The notes under the pieces: model-generated
What the model saw: only the letters and a program-made list of their open reading frames with translations
Told to the model about the DNA's origin: nothing
Database searches by the model: none
Shown here: one piece after another, positions 37,153 through 48,625 of the stretch
Numbering within the stretch: the first letter of the stretch is position 1
Layout of the letters: the number at the start of each line of letters is the position of its first letter
Position numbers and translations under genes: made by a program
NCBI GenBank assembly: GCA_030737875.1
Contig: CM060920.1
Span: 480,220,861 to 480,284,860, forward strand
Direction of reading: 5' to 3'
Length of the DNA stretch: 64,000 nucleotides
Source: Allium sativum
Lineage: Eukaryota; Streptophyta; Magnoliopsida; Asparagales; Amaryllidaceae

Positions 37153-37360
37153 AAATATCCAATGCAAATATACATTGAAATAAATAGTTATTTTTTTTAT
37201 TTGCATTCTTTGATGCAAATATACATTGAAATAAAAAGTTATACTTTTATTTGCACTCTTTGATACAGATAAATGTTGAAATTGGAAGTTAAACTATTAT
37301 TTGCATTTCTTGATGCAAATAAGACATAGTTTTAAAAGGTTATATTTTTATTTGTAATTT
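37153..37360. repeat. About 60-bp degenerate tandem repeat
   Basis: Four diverged copies of ATGCAAATATACATTGAAAT followed by a T-rich ATTTGCA-type segment. Confidence 0.75.
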
Positions 37361-38680
37361 AAATACGAATAGCTCATCATAGATAGGACTAGTAATGTCC
37401 TAGAATGAGTAAAAGTCATTTCTATCATATAAGGTATGAAAATATTCATATTTTAAAAATATAGAAATGTTAACATTAAACTTCTCATTTTAATGTAATA
37501 TCTGAATAGGAGATATTTATATTTTATTGTAATTTATTTGAGACCTTATGTGTGAATTTTGTTTTCACATTTTTCTACATAATCGACTTCCTTTTATGCT
37601 TAAATGTGACATGAATCGTTTAACTTTCAGCAAAATAATCTTTAAACTTTTTGCAAATGTTATTTGAAAAAAAGATGTTTTAAAAGATTCAAAAAAAATT
37701 CAAACGTAAATTTTTATTATAGAAGTGTGCACGTTTGTGCATTTTAGCAATTTTTTACGAAATTAACATGAACTTTAAGAGGCAAAAAAAAGTTGGAAAA
37801 TACGATTTTATGGCCACATGTAAAGTGTAAGGAATATATTGGATAGTTAGTTTTATGATTTTAGCAGTGTAATAGGAGCGGCGATGCATTAAGAACGTTA
37901 ATGGTAACAAGGATAAAGTTGTTTTAGCCTTAGAAATGTTATTTCCATACCCTGTTGACGATGACCGCGAGTTATTATTTAACCCGTTTAGGGCTTGTTT
38001 TAAGCCTCCTCTATAGTCTACATATGGAAATTTTTGGAGTATTTTGGGACAAATGAGGTATACTTTCCACTGTAGGACGGGAATTGGAAATTTTATAAGC
38101 GGTAAGAACGTTGAATTCGCCGCTTTATATTCTTTTATCCAACGTAGGAAAATTTTAAAGGAAACAATTTTAGATGCGTTGGCGTGTTGGGTGTTAGGAT
38201 TTGTATGTAAATTTTGTTGCTTCACACTTCTATTCGTAGTAGTGTAAGGGTTTTGGATAAAATATATTTTCAAAAAGCTACATTCATGTATAACTGCTAG
38301 TATTTTTTGTATTTGTTCAGACGGAAAACCGACTGGAATTGTAAAACCCTCCCTAGTTCACCTAGCCCGATCCGCAAGCACCACATAAGTGGCTAACTTA
38401 GTGTATGCACATGGTAAGCTCTTAACTGCCAGTATATTTTAGAATGTTTGCATCATATTTTCCAAAGTGCTTTCAAAATGAAATGCATAAATATAGGAGG
38501 ATCCGAGTTAGAATCATTGTGCATACATATTTTGTATTTCGGCTCATTATGTACATTATGCATATGCGCACGTTTGGTTGCAAAATTGAATGTACACAAA
38601 TTAGTTGTGTAACATAGAATAATTATGCGCCAGCACCATGACTTTGTCATTGGTAAAATTTCGGGATGAAATTTCTTTTA
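37361..38680. other. Decayed internal region of a plus-strand LTR element
   Basis: It precedes a polypurine tract and LTR at 38681-38693, so it should be retroelement interior. No gag-pol motif can be read. A 172-codon open frame on the minus strand (37755-38273) is the longest unexplained frame but has no recognisable domain and is not called. Confidence 0.3.
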
Positions 38681-38692
38681 AAGAGGAAAGAA
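38681..38692 (+). promoter_or_regulatory. Polypurine tract before LTR E
   Basis: AAGAGGAAAGAA, preceded by TTTCGGGATGAAATTTCTTT, the text that typically leads into the 3' LTR of plant chromoviruses. Confidence 0.65.
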
Positions 38693-40154
38693 TGTAACAC
38701 CCCAGAATTTGGCGTTAGTTAAATTAGTTATTTAGTTAGGTTTTAAAAATAGAATATGAGCAAACGATGGAACCTGATCATGAAAATTGCACCGTTGAAT
38801 TCTGGTCAACTTTCAAATTTAGAATTTCACGAACGGAATCCGTATGAAAAAGTCACGAACAAAATACAAAAACAAACAAAAAACAATTAATAATAATATA
38901 TAATTAAGGCAATAAATATCGCCACTTATTACCTGCTCCCCACAGGAGATAGATCGACTGGCAGGTCGAACTCTCTCTCTGGCGACTAAGGTTTTATATA
39001 TTGAAGTTCTATATAAATGGATAGATTTTTCTGAAATTAAATCTATCAGTCTAGGTTCATTTTAATGTCTATAAATAAAGACCTATACCACTACTCTTGT
39101 GCTCACATTTTCTCGAGGCAGTAGTGAAGCTCTTTCATTTTCATTTCTCCGGTCTCTTCTAAAATTCTAAAAAGAAATCTCTTCAAATCAAACAAACAAG
39201 GATTAGAGATTATGATTCTAGAATTGTGAACAAGGGTTGGTTCTATGCGTAAGTTAATTTGTATTATTAGTTCTCTCTTCTTCTAATTATTTTTTAAATC
39301 TACAAATTTTAATGTGTATACATATCCCTTTTTATACATATTATAGTAGTGTAAGAGGGAATTATAGGCCTAAAAGCTATGTTCATATTTGTATTTAAAA
39401 TGACTTTCAAGTGAGTGAGTAATATATTCATTGTTAAAAATACCAGACTTATTTCATTTGTGTCGAATTTGAATTTGTATGCCTAAAACTATCAAATTTT
39501 TAGTTTGGGTCAAATCTGAACTTGTAAATCTGAAATATGATATGAATTTATAGGCTTATCAGTGATAGTGATCATGTCGTGCCCACATTTCTTTTATATA
39601 TCTTGTGTTTATTGTGAACACCATAAATATGGAATTCGATTGCTAAATATTGTTAGACTTGCAAAATTATTATTCCAAATTTATAGAATTTGGGTGTAAA
39701 TTATACGATTTGTGCAGTTTATTGCTCGAGAATTAAAAATCTATTTGTGTTTGGTACTTTTTTTGGGTTTTTATTTAATTGTTGTAAATTTACCTGTTAT
39801 ATTCTTTTTAAATAAAAAGGCATTATTTGAAATGTAAAAGAAATATTAACAAATTGTAGTTGAAGAGATGCTTAAATTCATGTAATTTGTATAGTTTACA
39901 TCATTTGTTTCAAATAAAATATTACTTGTTCTTGTAATTTGAAATATGTCAATATTCCAACTTTAAAATTATTTGGGGGTAGAATTTTAAAGAATTATAG
40001 TAAATAAACCTTTTTAAAAGATTTTGAATCTCAACTTGACTAAACACAAAAAGATTACTCTAGTCGTTAGTTTGGACTATAATATGAAATAATAATAATT
40101 AAAAATAATTAGTAACTATATAATATTGTGCTAAAAAAATACAGATATATATAA
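38693..40154 (+). mobile_element. 3' LTR E of a Ty3/gypsy-like element
   Basis: It starts TGTAACACCCCAGAATTTGG directly after the polypurine tract. A promoter-like CTATAAATAAAGACC lies near 39070, followed by a CT-rich leader. The right end is not resolved; it may reach the MITE at 40164 or beyond. Confidence 0.5.
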
Positions 40155-40163
40155 TTAATATAT

Positions 40164-40330
40164 GGGAAAGTCTATTAAAACACAAAATCTTGACTTAAAA
40201 TGGGGACACAAATTCTTAATCCTTGGATTGCCCTTGATTTCCACCCCTCACATAAGGACAAATTAAGCATGTGGTTGAGATATGTGTCCTCTAAATTGTA
40301 TTAAAATTTTATGTTCGAATAGCCGCTTCC
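40164..40330. mobile_element. 167-bp Mutator-like MITE
   Basis: Terminal inverted repeats of about 45 bp (left GGGAAAGTCTATTAAAAC..., right reverse complement GGAAGCGGCTATTCGAAC...), both running into GGACACA, are flanked by an exact 9-bp duplication TTAATATAT at 40155-40163 and 40331-40339. Nine-base duplications are the mark of Mutator-superfamily insertion. There is no coding capacity. Confidence 0.72.
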
Positions 40331-40683
40331 TTAATATATTATAACTTTATCCATCCAAAACTCACATAAACAACACTATTTACATTACTTATTACAGGAA
40401 AATATCCTGAAGGACAAAATGAACAAAAAATCGTTCCACAAGGACAAAAAGCTAAAATTTTGTCCATAAGGACAAATTTTATTGTAAAAGGAGGAATTAT
40501 AGTGGGCCCCTGAGTTCCTCCCTTAACCCTAATTGGTTACAATTCAAAATGAATAGGATTAAATGTTGTGATTCCAATTAAGGAAATTAATATAATATAT
40601 ATATAATTATATAAGAAATAATAAAATTAAATAAGAATAATAAAACTATAGGAGTTACAATAAGTATAATTAAAATGTGACTG
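40331..40683. other. AT-rich stretch before the copia element
   Basis: No gene was seen. It contains AAGGACAAA-type direct repeats (40411-40475) and poly-AT text. The copia element is inserted at its right edge. Confidence 0.4.
40679..40683. repeat. Target-site duplication of copia element, left copy
   Basis: GACTG, identical to 45013-45017. Confidence 0.92.
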
Positions 40684-40879
40684 TGTTGTAATATATATAT
40701 GAATGTTGTGAATATGCTTTTATTAGTTCTATGTTTAGTCCCACATCATGGGAATAAGGTAAAGATCAGCTCCAAAAGCCTATATCTAAAGGAGCCAGTG
40801 TAATAGAACGAATATACATCTGAATGAATAGAAATGTCCTCTCTCCCTTATTTCTTCTGTTTGTATTCATTTTATAACA
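40684..40879 (+). repeat. 5' LTR of copia element
   Basis: 196 bp, TG...CA. It contains a TAGTCCCACATCATGGGA inverted motif and a TATATCTAAAGGAGCC region. The primer-site-like TTATCAGCACGA follows directly. Confidence 0.92.
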
Positions 40880-41489
40880 CGTTATCAGCACGAAGCTCTA
40901 TTAGAGCTATTGTTTGAAATATTCTAAATTTATATTTATGGATCTATCATGTAAGTTATTTTTTTTATGCTTTGAAATGATATAGATCTACATATATGAA
41001 CTTGTTGTATCTTCTGCTTAGATGTGATCCATACTTCTAGATCACTTTTCTTTTTCAGTTTTTTATAGATCTAGATTCTATTTTAGTGGATCTAAACTTT
41101 TTAGATCTAATTAATTTTTAACTTAGTCGTTTTTAGATATCCACCTATTCATATTTCTGGTATTATGGTATACCAAATATATTTTTTAGGAAGATCCATT
41201 CATTTTCTTTTTATAATATTATATATCGATCTTTTACCTCATACGCCATACATAAAACATCTTCATTTGCTCCTTTATCTCTTCAATAACAGAGAAGTCA
41301 TTGCTAATAGGTATGCATATATGTAAATAGCAAGTTGCTTGTTAGCCAACATATGTATTAATGTGGCCATTATTTTTGTTATGTAACATGGTGTATGGCT
41401 CCTTGACGATTTGTAATGTTTCATTATTGTAAGAAGTTCATCATAAATTTGTAAAATTGATATGCATATGTATGTATATATATATGCAT

Positions 41490-43561
41490 AGGAACTCGAA
41501 GTTCCTCAATCAATGAATATGAAATACTTCATAATTTAAAAGCCTGAAGCTTTATTCAAACCGTATGAAATAATAACATTACACTTCTTAGTTAAATCAT
41601 ATGAGACAATAATAAAGCATCCAAAGGTTGCACAATTTTCAAAATGAGTTGTATCTTGCTTATATATTTATATTTACATATTGTATTGAAGAATAACTTT
41701 TAACAACTCGAAGTTGTTATATATTTTATTTGAACTAGAAGTTCAATACCGTTGAACCAGAAGTTCAATACAGTTTAAAAAACTTGAAATTGTTTATATA
41801 TTATTTGAACCAGAAGTTCAATATAGATAAACAACTTGAAATTGTTCATATATTTCATTTGAACCAGAAGTTCAATACAGTTCCAAATCAAATATTTTGG
41901 ATATTATGATACGATATTTAAGATTCGCATTGATATTGCTTGATAAACAAAAATTAATGATTAGAAACTTATGAACAATTTGTTCTAAAGTAAGTAATTC
42001 GAATGAGAAAGAATATGCAACTCAATTACATATGTAATACGTGGATGCACGTATATACACATATATGCGAAAAATTTATTAACAACCTGAAGTTGTCATG
42101 AGCTCATATTATAAATCATGCATATATTATATTTCAGAATGTCGATTGACATCAATATTGAATGACCTGAAGTCATGTACATATTCAAATGATAGAAAAT
42201 TCCTCCAAGTCATCGGATCAATGAAAGGGAATAAGTAATGCAATATGAATGCATCTTATCAATTAATAAGAGCATTATCCTCCTAAAATTGAAATAATCT
42301 AATGTATTTGCTAGCTATGATGCTATAATGGATCAAAAATGAATCCAAAGTAGGTTTATTATTTAAAGTGACAATGTTTGTCAACATTGAGGGGGAGGAT
42401 AAAGCAATCATTGATGTTAAATATTTGCTAACATATAGAATAATGCAAAGTATTAAGTAACTTGCATAAATTATCAATTATGTCCCTAATAGACTTTCTC
42501 CAATATACATTTGAATCCCTAAAGGATCAAAAGGTGTAAATCACAGCTGAAAATGTGGTATAAAAGTCAGTTCAAAATATCTTTGGAGTAAGTCATAAAG
42601 ATGCAAAATAAAAGAGGTAAGTGTTCCTGAAGAAACACTTAAAGGTGCTTTAAAAGAAACACATGACATGATTGTCAAAATAACCCCAGAAGTGGTTTAG
42701 GTACCTAAAGTATGATAATTTTTTGAGATCTCAATAAATCATATATAAAACTGACAGAAAATAATCATCGATGATAAATTAATAAATAATAAAGTGCTTA
42801 CATTTATAAATGGATTAAAATCCCATATTAGAGAGAAACATGATTGGCCATCATGAAATTCTCCTAAATAAGATATATGGACCTGTAGTCCATAAGATAT
42901 GAACCTGTAGTTCATAAGATAAAATAGAAATATAGATAATGACAAAAGCACATGGAAGTTACTGAAACACCATAGAGTGTCAAGTGCCATGAGAATTGTA
43001 TTTTCAGAGATAATTGAATTGATTAAACACTTACAATACCCTGAAGGTATAAACGATGAAAGTATACAAATTCTAGAAGAATTTGAATAAATTTGGTAGT
43101 GATAAAGAGCAAGAAATGTCGATTACAACATTCTTTTAAGTATTGTTGTGATGAAAATTTTGAAATAATTCATGATGAGTAGATCACTTCCTGCTTTCAA
43201 GAATTGTTGTAGTGAAACTCTTAATTTCCATTGAATTGGTAGTTGCGATATGCAAATTTTTTTATTATAATATATAAGTTCTTGAAAAAAAAAAGAATAC
43301 AAAGAACATGTCTGATAGATTACAGCATTCTTCTAAGTATTGTTGTAATGAAAATCTTGATATACTTCAAGATGAGTAGATTACTTCCTGCTTAGTGTTG
43401 TTGTAATGAAAGTTGTCCCACTCAATAAATGTGTATTGCAATATTCAAGCCGATTAAAACAGAAAATTATAAGCACCTGAAGTGTATTCATAAATGAATA
43501 TTAGTATCATACAAATCACAAAAGGGAGGTATTTTAAATAAGAAAGCATGCCTGAAGCATG
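41490..43561 (+). repeat. Series of short hairpins with a common CTGAA-like loop
   Basis: At least twelve perfect short inverted repeats share the layout stem-C(T/A)GAA or CTGTA-stem. Examples are GGAACTCGAAGTTCC (41491), AAAGCCTGAAGCTTT (41539), AACAACTCGAAGTTGTT (41702), TTGAACCAGAAGTTCAA (41752, 41805, 41859), ACAACCTGAAGTTGT (42082), ATGACCTGAAGTCAT (42162), TATGGACCTGTAGTCCATA (42876), TATGAACCTGTAGTTCATA (42898), ATACCCTGAAGGTAT (43036) and CATGCCTGAAGCATG (43547). Stems differ in sequence but remain paired. Further looser ones lie at 44007-44026, 44408-44425 and 44544-44563. Confidence 0.8.
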
Positions 43562-43691
43562 GAAATGCACATGAAGTTTTAAAAGAAAAACTTCATTAAG
43601 AAGTATTTGTAAGCAATTTGAGTTATTGAAAGAAGAATACGAATTCAGAAAAAATTATTAAATCAGGGGGAGCATCCATAAGTACGATATA

Positions 43692-44675
43692 ATGCACTCT
43701 TTTTCCTTAACTAAGTTTTTCCCCACTGTGTTTTCTTAGTAAGGTTTTAATGAGGCATGGGTCATGATCCAGAAGTATCAACCCAAAGGTAATATACAAA
43801 AATAAGTTATAATGTACTCTTTTTCCTTATTTAAGATTTTTCCCACTGGGTTTTTCTTATTAAGGTTTTAACGAGGCATAACATTGGTCCAGAAGAATCA
43901 TACTACTTTTGACGTAGTAAATATGACATTATATATTGTACTCTTTTTCCTTCACTAAGATTTTTCCCATCGGGTTTATCTTAGTAAGGTTTTAACGAGG
44001 CAACATTTTGATCTAGAAGTATCAAACATATTTTGATGTAGTAAACTATTATTTTTGAAGAAGACAAGGCAGTTTGGATGGCTCAGATTCAAGTATCAAG
44101 TATGATAGGATGGAACACATTTCTTCTAAATTTCTCTTCACACATGCATGAAAGGATAACAAGAAAGAGGAGAAACAAATTCAATTTCAAGAAAAGAGGG
44201 AAGATATGTTCTCAAAGGCAATTTCCAAATCAACATTGCAGAAGATGATATACAAAATTGGCATGCGTCGACTACATCAATAGACTAATTGAATAATGAG
44301 TTATAAATAAGGGGGAGCATATAAAATTATGCTATAATGTACTCTTTTCCTTCACTAATATTTTCCCACTGGGTTTTTGTTAGTAAGGTTTTTAATGAGG
44401 CATTATCTTGATCCTGAAGTATCAACCCTTACGGTAACATTGTAAAACATGTTACCTAAAGAGGAAATAAATTTGCACTCTTTTCCTTGTTTATGATTTT
44501 TCCTATAGGGTTTTTCATAAAAAGGTTTTTAATGAGGCATTGTTTTGATCCTGAAGCATCAAACTCTTTTGAGGAATATCATTTTAATATGCTATTCATA
44601 ATGTCAAACGTTGTACTCTTTTTCTCGTTCAAGGCTTTTCCGATTGGGTTTTCCTGATAGAGATTTGAAGGCAAC
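43692..44675 (+). repeat. Six copies of a 65-bp two-tier hairpin block
   Basis: Each copy runs TGTACTCTTTTTCC, CACTAAGATTTTTCCCA, (C/T)GGGTTTTTCTTAGTAAGG, TTTTAATGAGGCA, at about 43692, 43813, 43937, 44339, 44474 and 44611. ACTAAGA pairs with TCTTAGT, and CCCA..TGGG forms an inner stem. The motif normally sits between the end of pol and the polypurine tract in this type of plant copia element. Here three copies lie before the RNase H remnant and three after it. Confidence 0.75.
44041..44283 (+). pseudogene. Copia RNase H C-terminal remnant
   Basis: In one frame the sequence reads DRMEHISSKFLFTH, then after an in-frame TGA a variable stretch, then DMFSKAISKSTLQKM and IGMRRLHQ before a TAG at 44281. 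These correspond to the DRTKHI...KFFFTH and DLFTKALPTSTFEKL...IGMRRL landmarks at the end of plant copia polyproteins (RNase H domain, degrades the RNA of RNA-DNA hybrids). It is broken and cannot be expressed as such. Confidence 0.75.
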
Positions 44676-44815
44676 AGATAATAGTTGTACCAACTGAACG
44701 AATATATGCAAGAAAGATAATAATAAAGGGGAGCAATCATCATATATGTTTTAAAAGGGACAACTTCAAGTTAGCAGAGAATTCAAGTTTTTGAAGACGC
44801 ATATTCAAGGAGGAG

Positions 44816-45012
44816 TGTTGTAATATATATATGAATGTTGTGAATATGCTTTTATTAGTTCTGTGTTTAGTCCCACATCACGGGAATAAGCTAAAGATAA
44901 GCTCCAAAAGCCTATATATGAAGGAGCCAATGTAATAGAAAGAATATATATCTGAATGAATAGAAATGTCCTCTCTCCCTTATTTCTTCTGTTTTGTGTT
45001 CATTTTATAACA
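44816..45012 (+). repeat. 3' LTR of copia element
   Basis: 197 bp, collinear with 40684-40879 apart from ten substitutions and one extra T. Confidence 0.92.
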
Positions 45013-45017
45013 GACTG
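45013..45017. repeat. Target-site duplication of copia element, right copy
   Basis: GACTG, identical to 40679-40683. Confidence 0.92.
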
Positions 45018-46828
45018 ATATAAATAACTTTTAATAGGTTGTTCGTTGCCTTAGGAAATATGACCAGGGTCATTAATAGCATGCGACAATTATGGAATTT
45101 AGTGTCCATTGCTTTAGGAAATATGACTATTATTTGTCATTAATGGCATGTGATGGTTATATTAATTAGTTGAATTAAAAGGGATTTATAGGGTATTTGA
45201 ATATTTATGACCGTTGTAAATACTAAGTCCAATAAGGAAATAAACAAATAAATATCCTAGATTTGTGAATCTTAGGAAATTATCCTTATCTTATTTCTAG
45301 TTTAATTCTAGGAACAATATCTTAAATTAAAATATAGATTGGACTTAGTAGGTTAATGATCTGAGGTTAGTTTCCTTATTTGACATAAGTCTGCACTTTC
45401 CAGTAGTCGGATATACGCACGACTGATGTAAGATATCATTGACCATAGGAACCTGTGACGATAATGAATTGTGTAATGCTAGTTTGACCTAAAAGGTTTA
45501 CTTCAAGTGTTGAGGTATTAAGTGGTTGCAGGGCTCGCCTCGCTTCCGAAAGAAGAAACCAAAAAGGAAATAATTTATATCTTAGCCTACTTCTGGATTA
45601 GAGGTATGAAGTAGTGGAATCCTCCTATTGGGTATTAAGTGATTGGAGTCACCCTTCGCCATTAGGGTAGAGTCATAAGGTATTCCCATAATAGGTATTA
45701 AGTGATCGAATAGCTCATCTCCCCATAAATAAGAAGTATTAAATGGCTAATTCAGTTTGAGATCGGTAACCTGCACGATAGTTCACTCCCTCTAGATAGT
45801 AAGTGATTGAATTAGAGTCCAAGTTGGGATATTGTATTGAATAATCTCTAAGGCAGTACCTCCTACGGGAAGTATTAAGTGACTAGGAGATTATCTAATA
45901 AGGTACGCTAAATAGTAATACAGGCCTGCCAGGGGAAGGTCATAATGACGATTAGATGTCTACCTAGCCAGTAGGCAATAAGTGGTTGCTTACTATCTCT
46001 CGTCTTATGTGGGGTTGGGAATAGCGTGAATGACAAAAGCTTAAATTAGTAGGACTTAGTAGCTAGTGTCCTCTAATTTATAACTGTGTGTTATAAACCA
46101 CCCAGTAAGATATTAAGTAATCGATGGCTCTGCCTTGGGCCTTAAGTGATCATTGGAATCAGCCTTATATATTATATTGTGAGTGAGGCTATAAGTGACT
46201 ATATATATACAACCCACCTCCTTTATTAGTAGTGTACTAAATACTAGGAAAGTTCGCCTCTTAGTTTGGTATCATTTTGTATGATAGTTTAAAGGCTTCA
46301 TACTTGTGTGTAAAAGTTCTATCTTGGTATATTACGATAACCTATCCTTAGGAAGTGCTACCTTGGAAGGGTAGTTAATCATCATGCGTGATCCTTGCAA
46401 GGTTAGGTTAGAATTACTGACTTTGTTAGACATATGATTTGGGTGAAATCAAGCGGGATGCATTTGTGTTTTGTGGACAATGTTATAAATTTTCTACTCA
46501 GCAGGACTTGTTGTTTTAACCCCCTCCTCATAACATCTCTCAGATTTATCTCTGATAAGATAGGTCTTTGCAAGCGTTCAAGTTTGGTTTTATGTTCTAG
46601 TTCTCTTATGGTCGATATTGAATTATTGATGTGGCGATTTGCTTTTAAAGTAGTATCCTTAGTCGATATTTGTTACCTATCTTGTTTCCGTTATGAGTTA
46701 GTTTTATTGTACTCTAATTTTGCTCATGCTCCTTATTAGCAAGTACTAGATTTAAATTTTTCATGCTTTAATGAGTTTGAGTTTCGATTTTTGTCGAAAT
46801 TTAAGCTAGGAAAATATGAGGTGTTACA
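45018..46828 (-). mobile_element. Minus-strand LTR F with ATTAAGTGATT-type repeats
   Basis: The right edge GAGGTGTTACA (46828) gives a minus-strand start TGTAACACCTCATATTTTCC, typical of gypsy LTRs. Between 45514 and 46200 about ten degenerate copies of GGTATTAAGTGATTG occur at 40-100-bp spacing. The left end is unresolved and may lie left of the copia insertion. A 101-codon frame at 46434-46739 has no recognisable domain. Confidence 0.5.
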
Positions 46829-48118
46829 TGTATGCACGTACCACAATTCAAAGTTAGTTGCTTTAATCCAAGGACACTTCAAATCGGATTCGACCAAGTC
46901 CAAATCTCGTGAAATGTCGCAACATCAAGTCCAATTTATCAACACACCCAACCCCAAATCTAGGACTTATGAAACCAGAAATCTATATCAAACTTCCTTT
47001 TTACAAGTCCCAAAGTCAAATCATGAAGAATAGAGCTTCGACGATCCATGTAGAAAGTCATGGCGGGGGTCAGGAAAGTACGGTGACAGGTGGCAAGCTT
47101 TGATGAGAGCCATCTATAAGACAAATGAACGGATTAGAGAGTTAGTGTTCTGGGAGAAATATAATGAATGACAACGAACTAAGGCGTGCGACTCAAAGCA
47201 GAGGATGGAAACGGTGTCAAGTGTCCAAGGTGGCAGGTTTTGACACTGGTGGGCGTAGTAAAGGTTTGGATTGATCTAAGTCGTAATTAATAGATGGGAT
47301 AGAATGAAGTTCGAAGCAGGAACATATGAGGGTATGATCAGATGGAAGCACATTTATAAAGCAAAAAAGTTGAAAGTTGGTGTATTATCTTGGTCAAACT
47401 TGCCTCCATACTCGTATAAATACCAATTCACATGTAACATAAAGAGAATGTAGATTCTCCCTGTCTACGCGTCGTTGAAGTGCTTCTCCGACCTTCTTAT
47501 CTATCAAGACCTATCACCAAGGAGGCACTGCATATGTACTTATAATAATTCATTGACATCCATTCAGTCTCTTGTACCGAAACTGTTGTAAAGCTAATCT
47601 TCTGAAAGCGTACATTGACTTAGTTAACAGTGAAGCCACTAAAAATCTTCTGTTATCTTCTCCTTTTCTTTTATCTTTCATTACTTTGATTATCTGTGTT
47701 GAATTCATATAATATATTGCCTATAAATGGCTGGTGATTTCGTGGCGTTAAAGGGTATCATAAAAATATATTGTTTATTTTTAAGAATAAACTAGTATTT
47801 GAAAGGAAAAAATGGAACGAAAATTAAAAAATTAATTATTTAATTTGATAATTAATAAAATGGATAAACCTGGAAAATTTAGTCGACCCTCAACACTAAT
47901 AATGGAGTTCATTGTGGTCCACGTATGAGAATCAGTTTATTGACATTATGCGTAAGATTAAGTTTCTACATTAAAGCCATGCAATCAAGGGAATGAGATA
48001 ATTGTTTCTCACTTTAAGCCATCCACTTGAAAAAAATTGTAACTAAATTGTTTTCAGCTGGTGTGAAACATAAATAAAATTACTAAATAAATACCTCTAT
48101 TTGCTAGTCTTTTGCGCA
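46829..48118. other. Retroelement-like debris with a possible LTR promoter
   Basis: No gene is recognised. TCGTATAAATACC near 47414 followed by a CT-rich leader and ending near TATAAATGGCTGGTGATTTC (about 47722) looks like a decayed LTR promoter and 3' end, but no partner LTR or duplication was found. Confidence 0.3.
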
Positions 48119-48126
48119 TACGTACC

Positions 48127-48617
48127 TAGGGGTGAGCGTTTGGTTGGTTTGGTTTATCCGATGATAAATTTGTCAAACCAAACTAAAACCAATAAAAATG
48201 AAAACCAAACCAAACCAACCAAATTAAGTTTGGTTGGTTCGGTTGGTTATCCGATTAAACCGAACTAAAAATATTTTACAGTTTGTGTTTGAAACATTCA
48301 CTATAATTTGAAACAAATTATAAATATATGATTACAGTATTATTATTTTTGATTTTTATGCTTTTTAGTATTAATTTTGACACATAGGTGATGATTAATA
48401 TATACTTAAATGACTAAACTAACCTAAAATATTTAATATAATACCGATAATTTTGAAAATATAGTAAAAATTCGGTTAATTTGGTTAAACCGATAACCGA
48501 ACTTAATATTTTTTTAGGCCGATTACAAACCGATTTAATTTCAAAACCGAACCAAACCGACCGAAATTAATTGGTTCGGTTGGTTGGTTTGGTTTAACCG
48601 AATAATGCTCACCCCTA
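48127..48617. mobile_element. 491-bp hAT-type MITE with 8-bp target duplication
   Basis: The ends are TAGGGGTGAGCG... and ...GCTCACCCCTA, an 11-bp perfect terminal inverted repeat. TACGTACC is duplicated exactly at 48119-48126 and 48618-48625. Eight-base duplications and a TAGGGGTG end are characteristic of hAT elements. The inside is built from GGTTTGGTTGGTT and AACCAAACC runs, so the two strands can pair extensively; there is no transposase frame. Confidence 0.92.
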
Positions 48618-48625
48618 TACGTACC

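Larger units (their letters stand above)
40684..45012 (+). mobile_element. Complete but decayed Ty1/copia retrotransposon (4,329 bp)
   Basis: It has two LTRs (196 and 197 bp, TGTTGTAATA...TTTATAACA), a downstream CGTTATCAGCACGA primer-site-like motif, a polypurine tract (AAGGAGGAG, 44807-44815) and a GACTG duplication. The interior has no long frame. Remnants of copia pol are readable: PEETLKG/ITPEVV (42626-42700) and KHDWPS (about 42835-42852) from the region before the reverse transcriptase, and the C-terminal RNase H end with EHISSKFLFTH and IGMRRL (44104-44280). The LTRs differ by ten substitutions and one indel (about 5%), so the insertion is old. It also carries numerous short hairpins and six copies of a 3' hairpin block, described separately. 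Confidence 0.9.

Noticed and set aside
37755..38273. 172-codon open frame on the minus strand
   Set aside because: It lies in retroelement interior upstream of a polypurine tract and LTR, has AT-driven composition (Asn, Lys, Tyr, Ser, Ile), no recognisable domain and no splice or leader context.
46434..46739. 101-codon frame in LTR F
   Set aside because: No domain; lies wholly within LTR sequence read from the opposite strand.
45833..46833. 991-bp solo LTR with TGTAT duplication
   Set aside because: TGTAT precedes TG at 45838 and follows 46828, but the ATTAAGTGATT motif series continues left of this point, so the true LTR is longer and the match is likely chance.
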